64,000 nucleotides of DNA from Distichodus sexfasciatus (lineage: Eukaryota; Chordata; Actinopteri; Characiformes; Distichodontidae): contig JAVGVS010000188.1 of assembly GCA_032718565.1 (NCBI GenBank), forward strand, positions 174,501-238,500, read 5' to 3'. Positions 37,201 to 44,700 of this stretch are shown piece after piece. Under the pieces are notes generated by a model that was not told where the DNA came from, ran no database searches, and saw only the letters and a program-made list of their open reading frames with translations. Made by a program: the position numbers and the translations under genes. Positions within the stretch are counted from its first letter, which is position 1, and each line of letters opens with the position of its first letter.

Positions 37201-39560
37201 GTCCCAAATCGCATGTATTCTTATTGGGAGAAAACACAGTGGGGAAAAGCAAACGAGGATGAAAAAGACGAGTGCGGGTCTTGACAGTTACAGATGTGCA
37301 AAGAGGCCCGCGGGCCCCTCGAAATCACGTCAAATTTGGCGGCTTTGTGAAGAACGGCAGGTGTGCGGTAAAGCGGCGAAATTTGAAATCCGTGTTAGTC
37401 AAAAAGACAAAAGATGGACAAAAAATGGACAGAACTCATGAACGAGTGCAAGTATCTGGCCACACGTTTTAGAGTTGGAAGTTTCTAGCACAAATACTGT
37501 AGGACGAGGTCACCGCAATCTCACGGTGACCTACTGTGCCAAATGTCAAGTATATGGAGAGAAGAGCTTCAGGTTTGAGCGCCGGAGCTTTAGCAATATC
37601 CCCGCTTCCTGACAGTGGTCATATATGAGCGAAAAATGGTATAGTGGCTTTACTCGTCTTCTCTTTCCCCCGCCTCCCCCCCTTCCCTTTTTGTTTTGGT
37701 GGGTCTGGCAGGTGCAGAGCTTTTCCAGAAGAAGCTGAACGAGACGACGGTGCTGCTGAGGGACCTGCAAGAGGCTCAGAGAGAGCGACTCAGCGCCAAA
37801 CAGCCTCCCAATATGATCTGTCTGCTCGCACCTACTGCAAAAGAGCTGCAACTAGGTACACACACGCACACACACACACACGACCACCGGAAATGCCGAG
37901 GCAATGTCTTGTCAGTTTCCAGATTTCCAGGAATAACGCGGTTTGCAAGTCCCAGTTTTAAAACCACAGTGATTTTTCCGTCCCGCGGTATGAACTGCTT
38001 TTTATGAGTGCTCCAAGTCCAGAACAGGCAGGAATCCCTCAGGCTCTGTACAACGTAGAGTAAGGCCGTGTTGACTCTAAACGAAACTTTTCCTGCTTCT
38101 ATCTACCGATGAGGAATGCGGAGTCGAGCGCGAGCGCGGGGAGAGTTGAGTGTGTAAAGACGAGATTTTGCTCAACAAAGTTCCTCTGCACGCTCAGAAT
38201 TTTGATAAAGATAACGCCATAGCTCTGAAGTCAAGCGAGCGTGAAAGCAGAGTGGAGCGAGGGCGGAGCATTTCCAGCGTAGTGCACAAGAAAGTCACTT
38301 CCCGCCCTATGTGGTGTAGACAGTCAAAATGGGGCGCGTGTGACACTCCATGTGCACTGCCTAGTGCGTAGAGAGTCGTTAAGCTACAACACCGGCTTTT
38401 TCCTGAGATGCATACTACCGCATAGAAAAGTATGAGAAGAGCGCCCTACCTACCATACTATCAAGTGTGGGATTACGCGGATAGGGACACGGCCCATGCG
38501 CGATCTCACTTTCGCTTAGCGAGGCAAACGCAGTTTTTGCGCGAACATACCAGCATGCCATCAGAGCCATATATTTTAAGACAGAAGGCGCAGGACGTAT
38601 TAAGTTCCACCTCGGACTTTGGACCTGCCTGGCACAAGCGCGACCTTTCCAACGTGCATTTACTGCGTCGTCAAATAGCAGCTAAAAATATCGGGTAAAT
38701 TAAGGGACCGGTCCGATGTGGATACGGTTCCGATATTATCCTGCTTTTAAGTTGCTGACTAAAGTTCTTGACTGGTGACGAATCCAAGTTTGATCAACTG
38801 TCATGTATGAGCAATACAAAGGCTCACCGACACCTTAGTTACCTTACGAAACGACCCACGTCACCAAAATTAAGGGTGCAAACAAACCCCCCGCAGAGGT
38901 TCGGACCGTTGTTGACCCTGAAGCAAACCCCTTGCTCCAATGAAAACAGCTTGACGTTCTAGAGAAAACCGAGTGAGTGTGAAAAGCTGGAAATGTAACG
39001 TTACCTGCTCTCTCGTCCCCGTACGCAGCGGAGAAGGTGACGGAGAATCTGGCCCACCTGACCAGCCAGGTGACCCCGGGTGACGTCAGCACGCTGTACG
39101 GCATCAGGAAGGCCATGGGCATCCCGCTGCCCCCAGAACTGGCCGAGGACACACTCGCACACCTGGAGACAGGTAGCCGCCCAACTCGGCTTTCATTCGT
39201 TTACTGCTTCATAATGTAATGCTACCGTTCATACAACTTTTTAATGCCGATGTAAATTGACCGTTCCGGTCGTTCCTTTTATCAAATTAAGGAGAACTTT
39301 CTGGTAACATTAGACTCTGGTCAATCGATTGCAGTTTGCATCAAGTCCAGATCAGTTACGAAGAAGAATTTTAAAAACTCAATCACAGCCCTTTCGGAAA
39401 CGGACGTTTTAATGCGAGAAAGGACTCAAGGTTTTGAATAACGTTTTTCTTCAGCGCAAACAGTAAAATGCGTGTGTGTCCCGTGCTGTGTGCAGTTATG
39501 GCGGAGCAGCTGGATGGAGTGTGTGTGAGTGCAGACGAGATCCCAGCCCTCACCGTGTAG
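26412..39560 (+). CDS. brd7: brd7: bromodomain-containing protein 7 (whole gene span, 17 coding exons)
   Basis: The spliced product is 644 residues, close to the 651 of human BRD7 as I recall it. In family knowledge BRD7 is a nuclear subunit of the PBAF SWI/SNF remodeller that reads acetyl-lysine and supports p53-dependent transcription. Seen here: N-terminal MGKKHKKHKSEKH, the EFADRPLKLVLKV segment, a Lys-rich stretch, a bromodomain (about residues 130-235) with ZA-loop FPVTDLIAPGYS and the acetyl-lysine Asn in MTYNKP (residue 207), then the BRD7/BRD9-specific region with GYCPVKLGM, TGVNTLQGFKEDKRN and NYGPFCSYAP, and a C-terminal coiled segment ending in PPNMICLLAP and QVTPGDVSTLYGIRKAMGI. 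These motifs match BRD7 and not BRD9. Coding exons: 26412-26460, 28618-28820, 28936-29059, 29528-29585, 29704-29848, 29959-30069, 30227-30411, 31547-31667, 33279-33354, 34122-34229, 34447-34582, 34954-35065, 35454-35510, 36774-36870, 37712-37855, 39029-39172, 39496-39560. Phases join at every junction. Confidence 0.96.
27474..27672 (+). repeat. tRNA-derived SINE with teleost tail (brd7 intron 1)
   Basis: The head has RNA polymerase III box A (tggcctagtgg) and box B (gggttcgagtcc) spaced as in a tRNA. The 3' part has cgctctggataagagcg and tctgctaaatgctgtaaat, the tail motif found throughout teleost genomes. It is a retroposon, not a functional tRNA gene. Confidence 0.85.
27980..28545 (+). repeat. 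Unclassified ~600-bp interspersed repeat (repeat A), brd7 intron 1
   Basis: Order of blocks: ctgcatttctgcaagaaaac, gcgatttgctcaagttttg, gaacgaatggtgatagaagc, aagacgagtgtgggtgg, gtgttcagtgaggtggtctg, atcccatgtattcttaaagg, tttgagctttgtgttagtct, agcttctagcacaaaa. The same blocks in the same order recur in seven more places, all in brd7 or adcy7 introns. Confidence 0.8.
28618..28820 (+). CDS. brd7: brd7 coding exon 2 (GC donor)
   Basis: Follows acceptor gtgtgtccag. Encodes residues 17-84, including EFADRPLKLVLKVAGNEVT and the acidic/His then poly-Lys stretch DHDKHKDKKKKKKK. A TAG stop follows 9 bases after the exon end, and the only donor that keeps the frame is AAG|GCAAGC, a GC-type donor. Confidence 0.9.
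28936..29059 (+). CDS. brd7: brd7 coding exon 3
   Basis: Acceptor is the unusual (GT)n-cgcgcgcag. Encodes residues 85-125, MTKKRKGQDSVDMDWDEQ to DKPLTPLLAKTE, matching the linker before the bromodomain of BRD7 (EKPLTSSLAK in the human protein). Donor gtaacg, phase 1. Confidence 0.9.
29126..29500 (+). mobile_element. Family G element, shortened (brd7 intron 3)
   Basis: Contains agccgtttagctacaacccc, gaaaagtatgataagagcgc, taaatcccacctcaaacttc, ggacatgcctac and the end gatattacagtgcatcccta. Ends 27 bases before brd7 exon 4. Confidence 0.72.
29528..29585 (+). CDS. brd7: brd7 coding exon 4 (bromodomain start)
   Basis: Encodes DKEQTPLQEALSQLIRQLQ, the first bromodomain helix (alpha-Z). Acceptor ccttattag, donor gtacgt, phase 2. 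Confidence 0.94.
29704..29848 (+). CDS. brd7: brd7 coding exon 5 (bromodomain ZA loop)
   Basis: Encodes residues 145-193: RKDPNAFFCFPVTDLIAPGY, then KRPMDFSTMKEKV and QSLEELK. This is the ZA loop and alpha-A of the bromodomain. Donor gtacgt in phase 0. Confidence 0.96.
29959..30069 (+). CDS. brd7: brd7 coding exon 6 (bromodomain acetyl-lysine site)
   Basis: Encodes residues 194-230: MDFKTMCENAMTYNKPDTIY, then YKAAKKLLHSGMKILST. The Asn of MTYNKP is the conserved acetyl-lysine ligand. Donor gtgagt. Confidence 0.96.
30227..30411 (+). CDS. brd7: brd7 coding exon 7
   Basis: Starts ERIESLKQSIEFMAGLK, nearly identical to the post-bromodomain helix of BRD7, then a variable Ser/Asp/Glu-rich linker ending VASRDTPR. 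Acceptor gtgcag, donor gtaccg, phase 2. Confidence 0.93.
30797..30819. repeat. poly(T) run in brd7 intron 7
   Basis: Over 20 consecutive T. Confidence 0.9.
31177..31216. repeat. (CT)n microsatellite in brd7 intron 7
   Basis: About 40 bases of CT dinucleotides with one interruption. Confidence 0.9.
31547..31667 (+). CDS. brd7: brd7 coding exon 8
   Basis: Encodes KDSKEEAQKNVNQAEKDLEE then IKKLIEESGGKLSSRSLQCE. ESGGKL and QCE align with BRD7 (KESGGKLTRR, SQCE). Acceptor tttctccag, donor gtaccg, phase 0. Confidence 0.92.
31840..32265 (-). repeat. Repeat A, antisense copy (brd7 intron 8)
   Basis: Reverse complement of repeat A: tgatacgtgcactcgtttgc, ttcacaaagccgccaaattt, cccatttagaatacatggga, gcactcgtctttttcttgct. 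A sense copy follows at 32436, so intron 8 holds an inverted pair. Confidence 0.75.
32436..33022 (+). repeat. Repeat A, near full-length copy (brd7 intron 8)
   Basis: Starts agatgcatttccgcaagaaa, continues gaacgagggatgataaaagc, tgggttcagtgaggtggtcc, gtcaaatttggtggctttgt, gagctccatgttagtctatg and ends cgaagtttctagcacaaa. Used here as the reference copy. Confidence 0.8.
33279..33354 (+). CDS. brd7: brd7 coding exon 9
   Basis: Encodes MDWERRKSDGTTTLAILNPA ELSAG, matching ERRKPDGTTTLGLLHP of BRD7, the start of the BRD7/BRD9-specific domain. Acceptor gctttcag, donor gtgagc. Confidence 0.94.
33770..34037. mobile_element. 268-bp MITE in brd7 intron 9
   Basis: Ends CTAGGGCTGGGT and ACCCAGCCCTAG are exact inverses. 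The interior has aaaccgaaaccgaaaccc and aatcgaatcgattc. It ends 84 bases before exon 10. Confidence 0.8.
34122..34229 (+). CDS. brd7: brd7 coding exon 10
   Basis: Encodes DPGYCPVKLGMMGVRLHTG, then VNTLQGFKEDKRNRVNP, a near-invariant BRD7 segment. The acceptor follows a short GT run. Donor gtaaca, phase 1. Confidence 0.95.
34447..34582 (+). CDS. brd7: brd7 coding exon 11
   Basis: Encodes VTYMNYGPFCSYAPAYDSSF, then ANISKEESDLICLCYGEE, matching the NYGPYSSYAP / FANISKDDSDLI block of BRD7. Acceptor gctttcag, donor gtacgg, phase 2. Confidence 0.95.
34954..35065 (+). CDS. brd7: brd7 coding exon 12
   Basis: Encodes (S)ITDFLAKREEHMSRLADN ILDALTNGEHSKQLKEAET, aligning with SIHEFLATC...ADSLLDVLTKGGHS. 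The acceptor must be the AAG ending at 34953; the CAG nine bases further on would lead to an immediate TAA. Donor gtgagt, phase 0. Confidence 0.9.
35454..35510 (+). CDS. brd7: brd7 coding exon 13 (short acidic exon)
   Basis: 19 codons, NGREAEEPAERSEADDDVE, phase 0 on both sides, acceptor gtccattag and donor gtaacg. It sits in the weakly conserved acidic stretch of BRD7. Being a multiple of three it could be skipped without a frameshift. Only frame and position support it. Confidence 0.75.
36774..36870 (+). CDS. brd7: brd7 coding exon 14
   Basis: Encodes ATGAEASSTNEVTSLSAVA then LGLDLSPESFDSE, aligning with the LIALKAVTNFG / EVFDSE part of BRD7. Acceptor cccttag, donor gtgaga, phase 1. Confidence 0.9.
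37022..37497 (+). repeat. Repeat A copy (brd7 intron 14)
   Basis: tttgattaaaatgcattgaa, gacgataaaagcaagaaaaa, gtgttcagtgaggtggtctg, caaatttggcggctttgtga, ttagagttggaagtttctag. Confidence 0.78.
37712..37855 (+). CDS. brd7: brd7 coding exon 15
   Basis: Encodes AELFQKKLNETTVLLRDLQE, AQRERLSAKQPPNMICLLAP. Matches the C-terminal coiled coil and NMICLLGP motif of BRD7. Acceptor gtctggcag, donor gtacac. Confidence 0.95.
38095..38750 (+). mobile_element. Family G element (brd7 intron 15)
   Basis: Contains ccgatgaggaatgcggagtc, ttccagcgtagtgcacaag, gaaaagtatgagaagagcgc, cacctcggactttggacctg and the degraded end gatattatcctgc. Confidence 0.72.
39029..39172 (+). CDS. brd7: brd7 coding exon 16
   Basis: Encodes AEKVTENLAHLTSQVTPGD, then VSTLYGIRKAMGIPLPPELA, matching QVTPGDIVSTYGVRKAMGI of BRD7. 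Acceptor gtacgcag, donor gtagcc. Confidence 0.95.
39496..39560 (+). CDS. brd7: brd7 coding exon 17 and stop
   Basis: Last 21 codons, MAEQLDGVCVSADEIPALTV then TAG at 39558-39560. Acceptor gtgtgcag. The tail is not conserved with mammals, but the frame from exon 16 runs straight into it and a polyadenylation signal follows 86 bases later. Confidence 0.87.
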
Positions 39561-39645
39561 CCGTCCTCTTCCTGACCGGCGTGGCGCGGCGCTGCGCTGC
39601 AGCGATGGTGCTGTTTTTCGTTCGCTGTTTGTATACGTTTCTTTC

Positions 39646-39651
39646 AATAAA
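39646..39651 (+). terminator. brd7: brd7 polyadenylation signal
   Basis: AATAAA 86 bases after the brd7 stop, followed by a T/GT-rich stretch (tgctctttgtacaatgtttgctcg), as expected for a cleavage site near 39670. It implies a very short 3' UTR of about 110 bases. Confidence 0.75.
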
Positions 39652-39741
39652 TATGCTCTTTGTACAATGTTTGCTCGCGTCGTCATGGTGTTCTCAGTGG
39701 TTATGTAACTCTGACTATATAACCATATGTACACAGTATTT

Positions 39742-40376
39742 GTGACCCTCCACGGCAAAAACCAGTCGCTTGTCGCAAATTTTCAAAATTGACTTATGTT
39801 TTCATGAAAGGGCATAAATCAAGCTTCAAAACGATACCTATATGGAATGAACCGGACGACATATGACTGAGATATCAACATTCAAAGGAGTCGGGTTTCT
39901 CCTGTCACGCCAAGTGAGAAACGGAGAAATCTGCCGTCGAAGTTGACTATCGCCGTAGCGCTCACAGACGCTTGGTGCGATCGCGGCTACGTTTGTATTT
40001 ACGGTAGCCTACGCTGCATTCACAGCCACACGGATAGCCTACCTGCGTTAGGTTAACGGAAGGCGGAGATGGATTCGGGAATATCTTCACGCTAGTCAAC
40101 CCAGTGGATTTTGTAAATATTGAAGTAGGCCCGGTCAAAACAAAGCGTTTAACATTCTACTAACAGGTGAATTCCTACCTCAAAGAAAGTCACGTTTTTA
40201 GGATGGAAAGGGTAAGTTTTGCAGCAAAACTGTTCACAACAGTACAGTATAGACCTTCCACTGTTTCAAAACACTAAAAACAAAACATCCAGCGTTTTAC
40301 CCCACGCAACATAAACGCTCGTTTTTCTCGGAAACCTCCGTTGCGACAAGCGACTGGTTTTGCCGTGAAGGGTCAC
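39742..40376. mobile_element. 635-bp inverted-repeat element, copy 2 (between brd7 and adcy7)
   Basis: Same termini and interior as the 11.8-kb copy (GTGACCCTCCACGGCAAAAA ... tttgccgtgaagggtcac), same orientation, with small indels. It begins about 90 bases after the brd7 polyadenylation signal and fills most of the spacer between the two convergent genes. Confidence 0.87.
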
Positions 40377-41604
40377 ATATATATTAGGGATGAACCGATC
40401 CGATACGTTGGACTGGATATTGGTCGGATATCGACTCAAACAGCTGGATGGGGTATCGCTTGCATCGGTAGTTCTAAGCGTTTCAGATAATAAACGAACA
40501 CACTTTCCAAAGGGGTTCAGCCTTGGTCACTCCGGCGCGAGCCTTTTAAGTGTAAAATGATTTATTTCACATTTATTCTGTACAGCAACAACAAATTCAG
40601 ACAGGAGACGGAAAAAGGCAGCTCACAGTTTTTAAGAAAAGAAAGTCTTCCTTTCATTTTAGCAACACACAGATTCTCTTTTTTGCCCCTCCCCACACAT
40701 GCATGTTGAACCCACACGTCACTGCTCCCTCGCGTTTATGCCTACAAAGCAAACAGAAACGGACTAGATAGCCAAGTGATGCAGGCGACGGCCGGTAACG
40801 AGCGACGTGAGCAACGCCTTCACATAGGGAGGGCTCACAATCGGCAAGGAATTTAAGATTCGAAAAAAAGAAGGGGAAAAAGGTCTTAAAAAGTGTAGAA
40901 AAGTCCGATTCGCTTTGATTGTACTGCAGAAATGGATTTTATAAATAGTGTAACAGTTTATTCTGCGTCATCATATGTATTTTTGGACAGATTTAAAGCC
41001 AGCTTTCGTCAACACTGGCTCCCGTCCGACCCAAAACAGTAAGAGGCTTCGGTGAAAGGCAGATCATCCTCATCCTCATCATCATCAAAGTAGGCAAAAT
41101 CCATACAGGAGGCGTCTAGAAACACATGACGTGCAGCTTGAGCACGTTAGAACAGTCCTTCGGCCGCAAACGTGGCGGCGACTTCACCGCAAAGCACCTC
41201 AAATGTCCCCACCCAACCCCCAAACGAAACGTTCGCATTCAAGAGTTTCACAGTTCGTCTTGTTCGCACCCTCGGTTTTCGTGGAGAGTCAGAACGTCTT
41301 CCGATTCACTGCGGAAGGTTTGAAGGTCAAAAATCCTCACGACGTCTGTTCCAGCGTTAGACGTCACATTGTCGCGAATCAATCGTCTCAATCGTCTAGA
41401 AGTCTTTAGATTCTCCGTTGCTTACGTTTCCTTTATTGGTCGCTGCGAACTCGAGCAACGCGGTGAAGAAAAGCCAAACTTACATTCCAAGACGTCCTAG
41501 AAGACGCAGGGTTCGAGCCAGTGCGGTTGTGCGTGTGTGTGAGAGAGAGAGTAAAAGTGTGTGTGTGTGTGTGTGAAGTTGTGGTTGCGGTCAGTGCTTT
41601 TTTT
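40377..41604 (-). other. adcy7 3' UTR and spacer to brd7
   Basis: No coding potential on either strand matches a known family. The stretch holds the presumed adcy7 3' UTR, a (GT)n run at about 41557-41575, and a partial copy of a gggatgaaccgatccgata-type repeat at 40384-40470. Confidence 0.5.
40957..40962 (-). terminator. adcy7: adcy7 candidate polyadenylation signal
   Basis: TTTATT on the + strand (AATAAA on the - strand), about 645 bases past the adcy7 stop. Further AATAAA copies lie at 40572-40577 and 40561-40566. Which one is used cannot be told from sequence. Confidence 0.45.
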
Positions 41605-41751
41605 TCAGCTGAGGCCCATCCCCTGCTGCTTGTTGGAATCTGTGCACACGAAAAAGGTGCGAAGCTCGCCCTTCCCCTTGACGTTGATCAGGCCGCGGCA
41701 CTCGCACGAGTAGCACAGGTTCCGCAAAACGTCCGACGTCTCCTCCGTCAC
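41605..41751 (-). CDS. adcy7: adcy7 last coding exon and stop
   Basis: Encodes VTEETSDVLRNLCYSCECRG, LINVKGKGELRTFFVCTDSN, KQQGMGLS and TGA at 41607-41605. The CTD...QGMGL tail is ADCY7-specific. The phosphate-binding Lys is in NVKGKGEL. Confidence 0.96.
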   Translation of the reverse strand: MTEETSDVLRNLCYSCECRGLINVKGKGELRTFFVCTDSNKQQGMGLS

Positions 41752-44700
41752 CTGTGAACAGCGGCAAACGCTTGTTTATTGTCGAGTACAATGTTCGTAC
41801 CCACCCGGTATCTAGACGTTAAAGACGCAGTTTCGCTTACTCGCCGTGCCGTTACAACATACTTTGCGCTACTTTTAGAAGCCGCTTCAGGAGAGGTTTT
41901 AATCATGCACTACTTTAATACTGATTAACTACCGCGTTTTAATACCAAACCTATAATAAACAGCTCGGCAATAAAGCTGCAACAGTAAACTTTCTCTGCG
42001 CAACATTTGTTTTCCACAAAGAGTATCATTTGCCTGAAGTTTCTTCTTGTCACCGCTTATAAAAGGCCAACGTTTCATGCCTTCGTTGCAGAACTGTGGC
42101 TTTCACGCACGACTGAAGCAATAATTTGCCGCTATCGCAGGCGTGACCCGACCCGAGCGTATGTTATTACGCAAGCCGGAATCAGATAAACGCCTGCTGG
42201 ATAAATTCAGGCCCCGAGTGCTGCTCTTTAAGTATCGGCTCTGGCAGCTGAGTCAGCCGGAGGAAAGCGGTTGTTTTTGGACGCTTGGTTTACCTGTATT
42301 TTTCCCAGCTCTCCCGTGCTCTCCATCCGACTGGCCACGTTGACCGTGTTCCCCCAAATGTCGTACTGCGGCTTGCGCGCCCCGATCACCCCCGCGATCA
42401 CGGGTCCGTGGTTTATTCCTAAAACATTTTCAACCAAAAATTGAAGTTAATCGATGTCATGTGGAGCCAGCGTTGTAACTTTAATCTGGGTATGCAAACA
42501 AGGGAGCCACACACACACACACACAGTAAACAGGGAAAGAAACTTCTCATTACACTCCGCTTAACTGGAAGCCCACATTAATGCTTTTCCCCACTGGTCT
42601 CGTTAGTACAAAGCAGACACAATGCACTCGCCAAGAAAGAAGGAAACCATTCGTTCCTCTCAAAAAGTAAAGCAAACACACACACACACAAACGCACAAG
42701 CACATGCTGGCAAAGTCGAGGGTCATGAAGTGCCAGTGCCGGAGCCGAGCAGGAGCAGGAGCGTCTGCTTTTAATAAAAGGCTCCACGGATCCGAACTCC
42801 ACAGAGCTCGTTTTTGTTATTCCAATTTTTATTTTCTCCTCGTCGGCAGACGTCCATCACCTCTGTGACGCACCGCGTTTATGAAAACAGGTGAGGCCGG
42901 GTCAAGCGGATCAAATCGCAGAAATCTACAGCAAATTTAAAATCCGACGATATTTCTCGCAGTCTCGTGAAGTAGCGCGTTATTTTTTTTGCGAGATATT
43001 AAAACCTGATGATATTTTTCTCGGAGATGAAAAGCCGTCTCATTAAATATGTCAAAACGTGACAATATTTCTTGCCGAGGGGAAAAGCTGCCTCGCGAAA
43101 TATATAAAACCTGACGATATTTCTCATTGAGCCGAAAAAGCCGTCTCGGTAAATACGTTCAAACCTGACGAGATTTCTTGCCTAGGTGAAAACCGTTTGA
43201 CGAAACCGTACAGCGGAATTTTTGGTGCTGAAATTCTGCGTCAAGTCGGTCCATAATCTTCGACCCTGAGTCACCCGAGTAATCAGGAAAAGCGTCCTGA
43301 CGGAAAAGAGAGCGTGACCCGTTCGTCCCGTTCCGAACCGAGCGGCGGCATTTGGTCTGGACGGTCTTTCGGACATGACTTCTAAAATTTCATCCCCATT
43401 AGCTGACGAGGGGATGCGGAACACAAACACGGCCATTAAACGCTTGAGGAGGATGTAGCGTAGACCCGGCTGTGTGATTAGTGAGGGTTTATGCTGGCAA
43501 CCGAGGAGCGTGCGTGTGTGTGTGTGTGTGTGCGTCGTGTATTTCCTGTTGGGCCTTTCAGGCTCAGTAATGCAACACTCACCCACACGTAATCTGAAGC
43601 TGTTAAACGAGTGCCTGTTGATGCCATCCAGCTTGCCCATCAGAGCGATGGCAAACTCCACCATGATGCCAATCTGCGCCTGCTGCCTGTCCCGGTCCTG
43701 GAAAACACACAGCGCTCACGCTTACAAACACGGGGCAAAGCAGTAACGCTGGGTAGTAAAGAGATTTAAAGTGAGTGATTATTTGTCGTTGTGAACACAC
43801 CACAGCACACCATTTAACATTAACTTGCTACCAAGAGATCTATCATTTCAAACGGAATAACTGAATTGACTTAATTCAATCTAACTTAATTAGACAAATA
43901 AATTGAATTTAATAATCCCACATTCCTGGAATTAGGCTCATCAGTTATCTTGCGGCCGTAATTGCTCCAGTCATTTTTCTGCATGACCAAAAAGTCTTCA
44001 CCTGATTCGTTTCCACCCCAGGAGCTCCACTCAGGCCAGCAGCCGCCATGTAGGTGCTGCCGATAGTCTTAATCTTCTCTACGCCGCTGAACTTGGGCTT
44101 GGACAGCAGCTGTGGCAAGAAAACAGTCGGGAAACAGTTCAATTTAGTATCATTTTGGGGTCGTTATGGGATATGAGTCAAAATTCCAATCACATCGGGC
44201 CTCGTTCGCCAAATTTCTCATTAACACCCACTTGCGCACTTTTTACGAAGATCCCGGCATTCGGCGACGTCTCGTTAAGTGAGGTTTGTTGTTGAGTCAG
44301 AACGGAATCAACAAACGGTGACAACGCAAATTTTGCTTGAACGATCACATATCGTTATCCGATTTTTATTCCGCACACTTTTGCTCACCCGCTACTGCTC
44401 CTACAGATTTTTGCGCTAGAAACTTTCTCCCAACTCTAAAACCGTGCGCTCTACGGCGGCGCGGGGCGTTTAGTTACATGTTTTTAATACGTGCCTTGTT
44501 CTTTCCTCATTCGCTTAGCAGCCACCTAGCAACGCCATAGCAACCACTACAATAACCTGGCAACCACCTAGCAACACTCTAGCAACCACTTAGCAATACA
44601 ATAGCAACCACTATAACAAGCTAGCAACCACCTAGCAACACCTAGCAACCAGCTAGAAACACCATAGCAACCACTACAATAACCTAGCAACCACCTAGCA

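Noticed and set aside
29528..39560. brd9 instead of brd7
   Set aside because: NMICLL, QVTPGD, GVNTLQGFKEDKRN and MKILS-ERI-SLKQSI-FMA are BRD7-type; BRD9 differs at these places.
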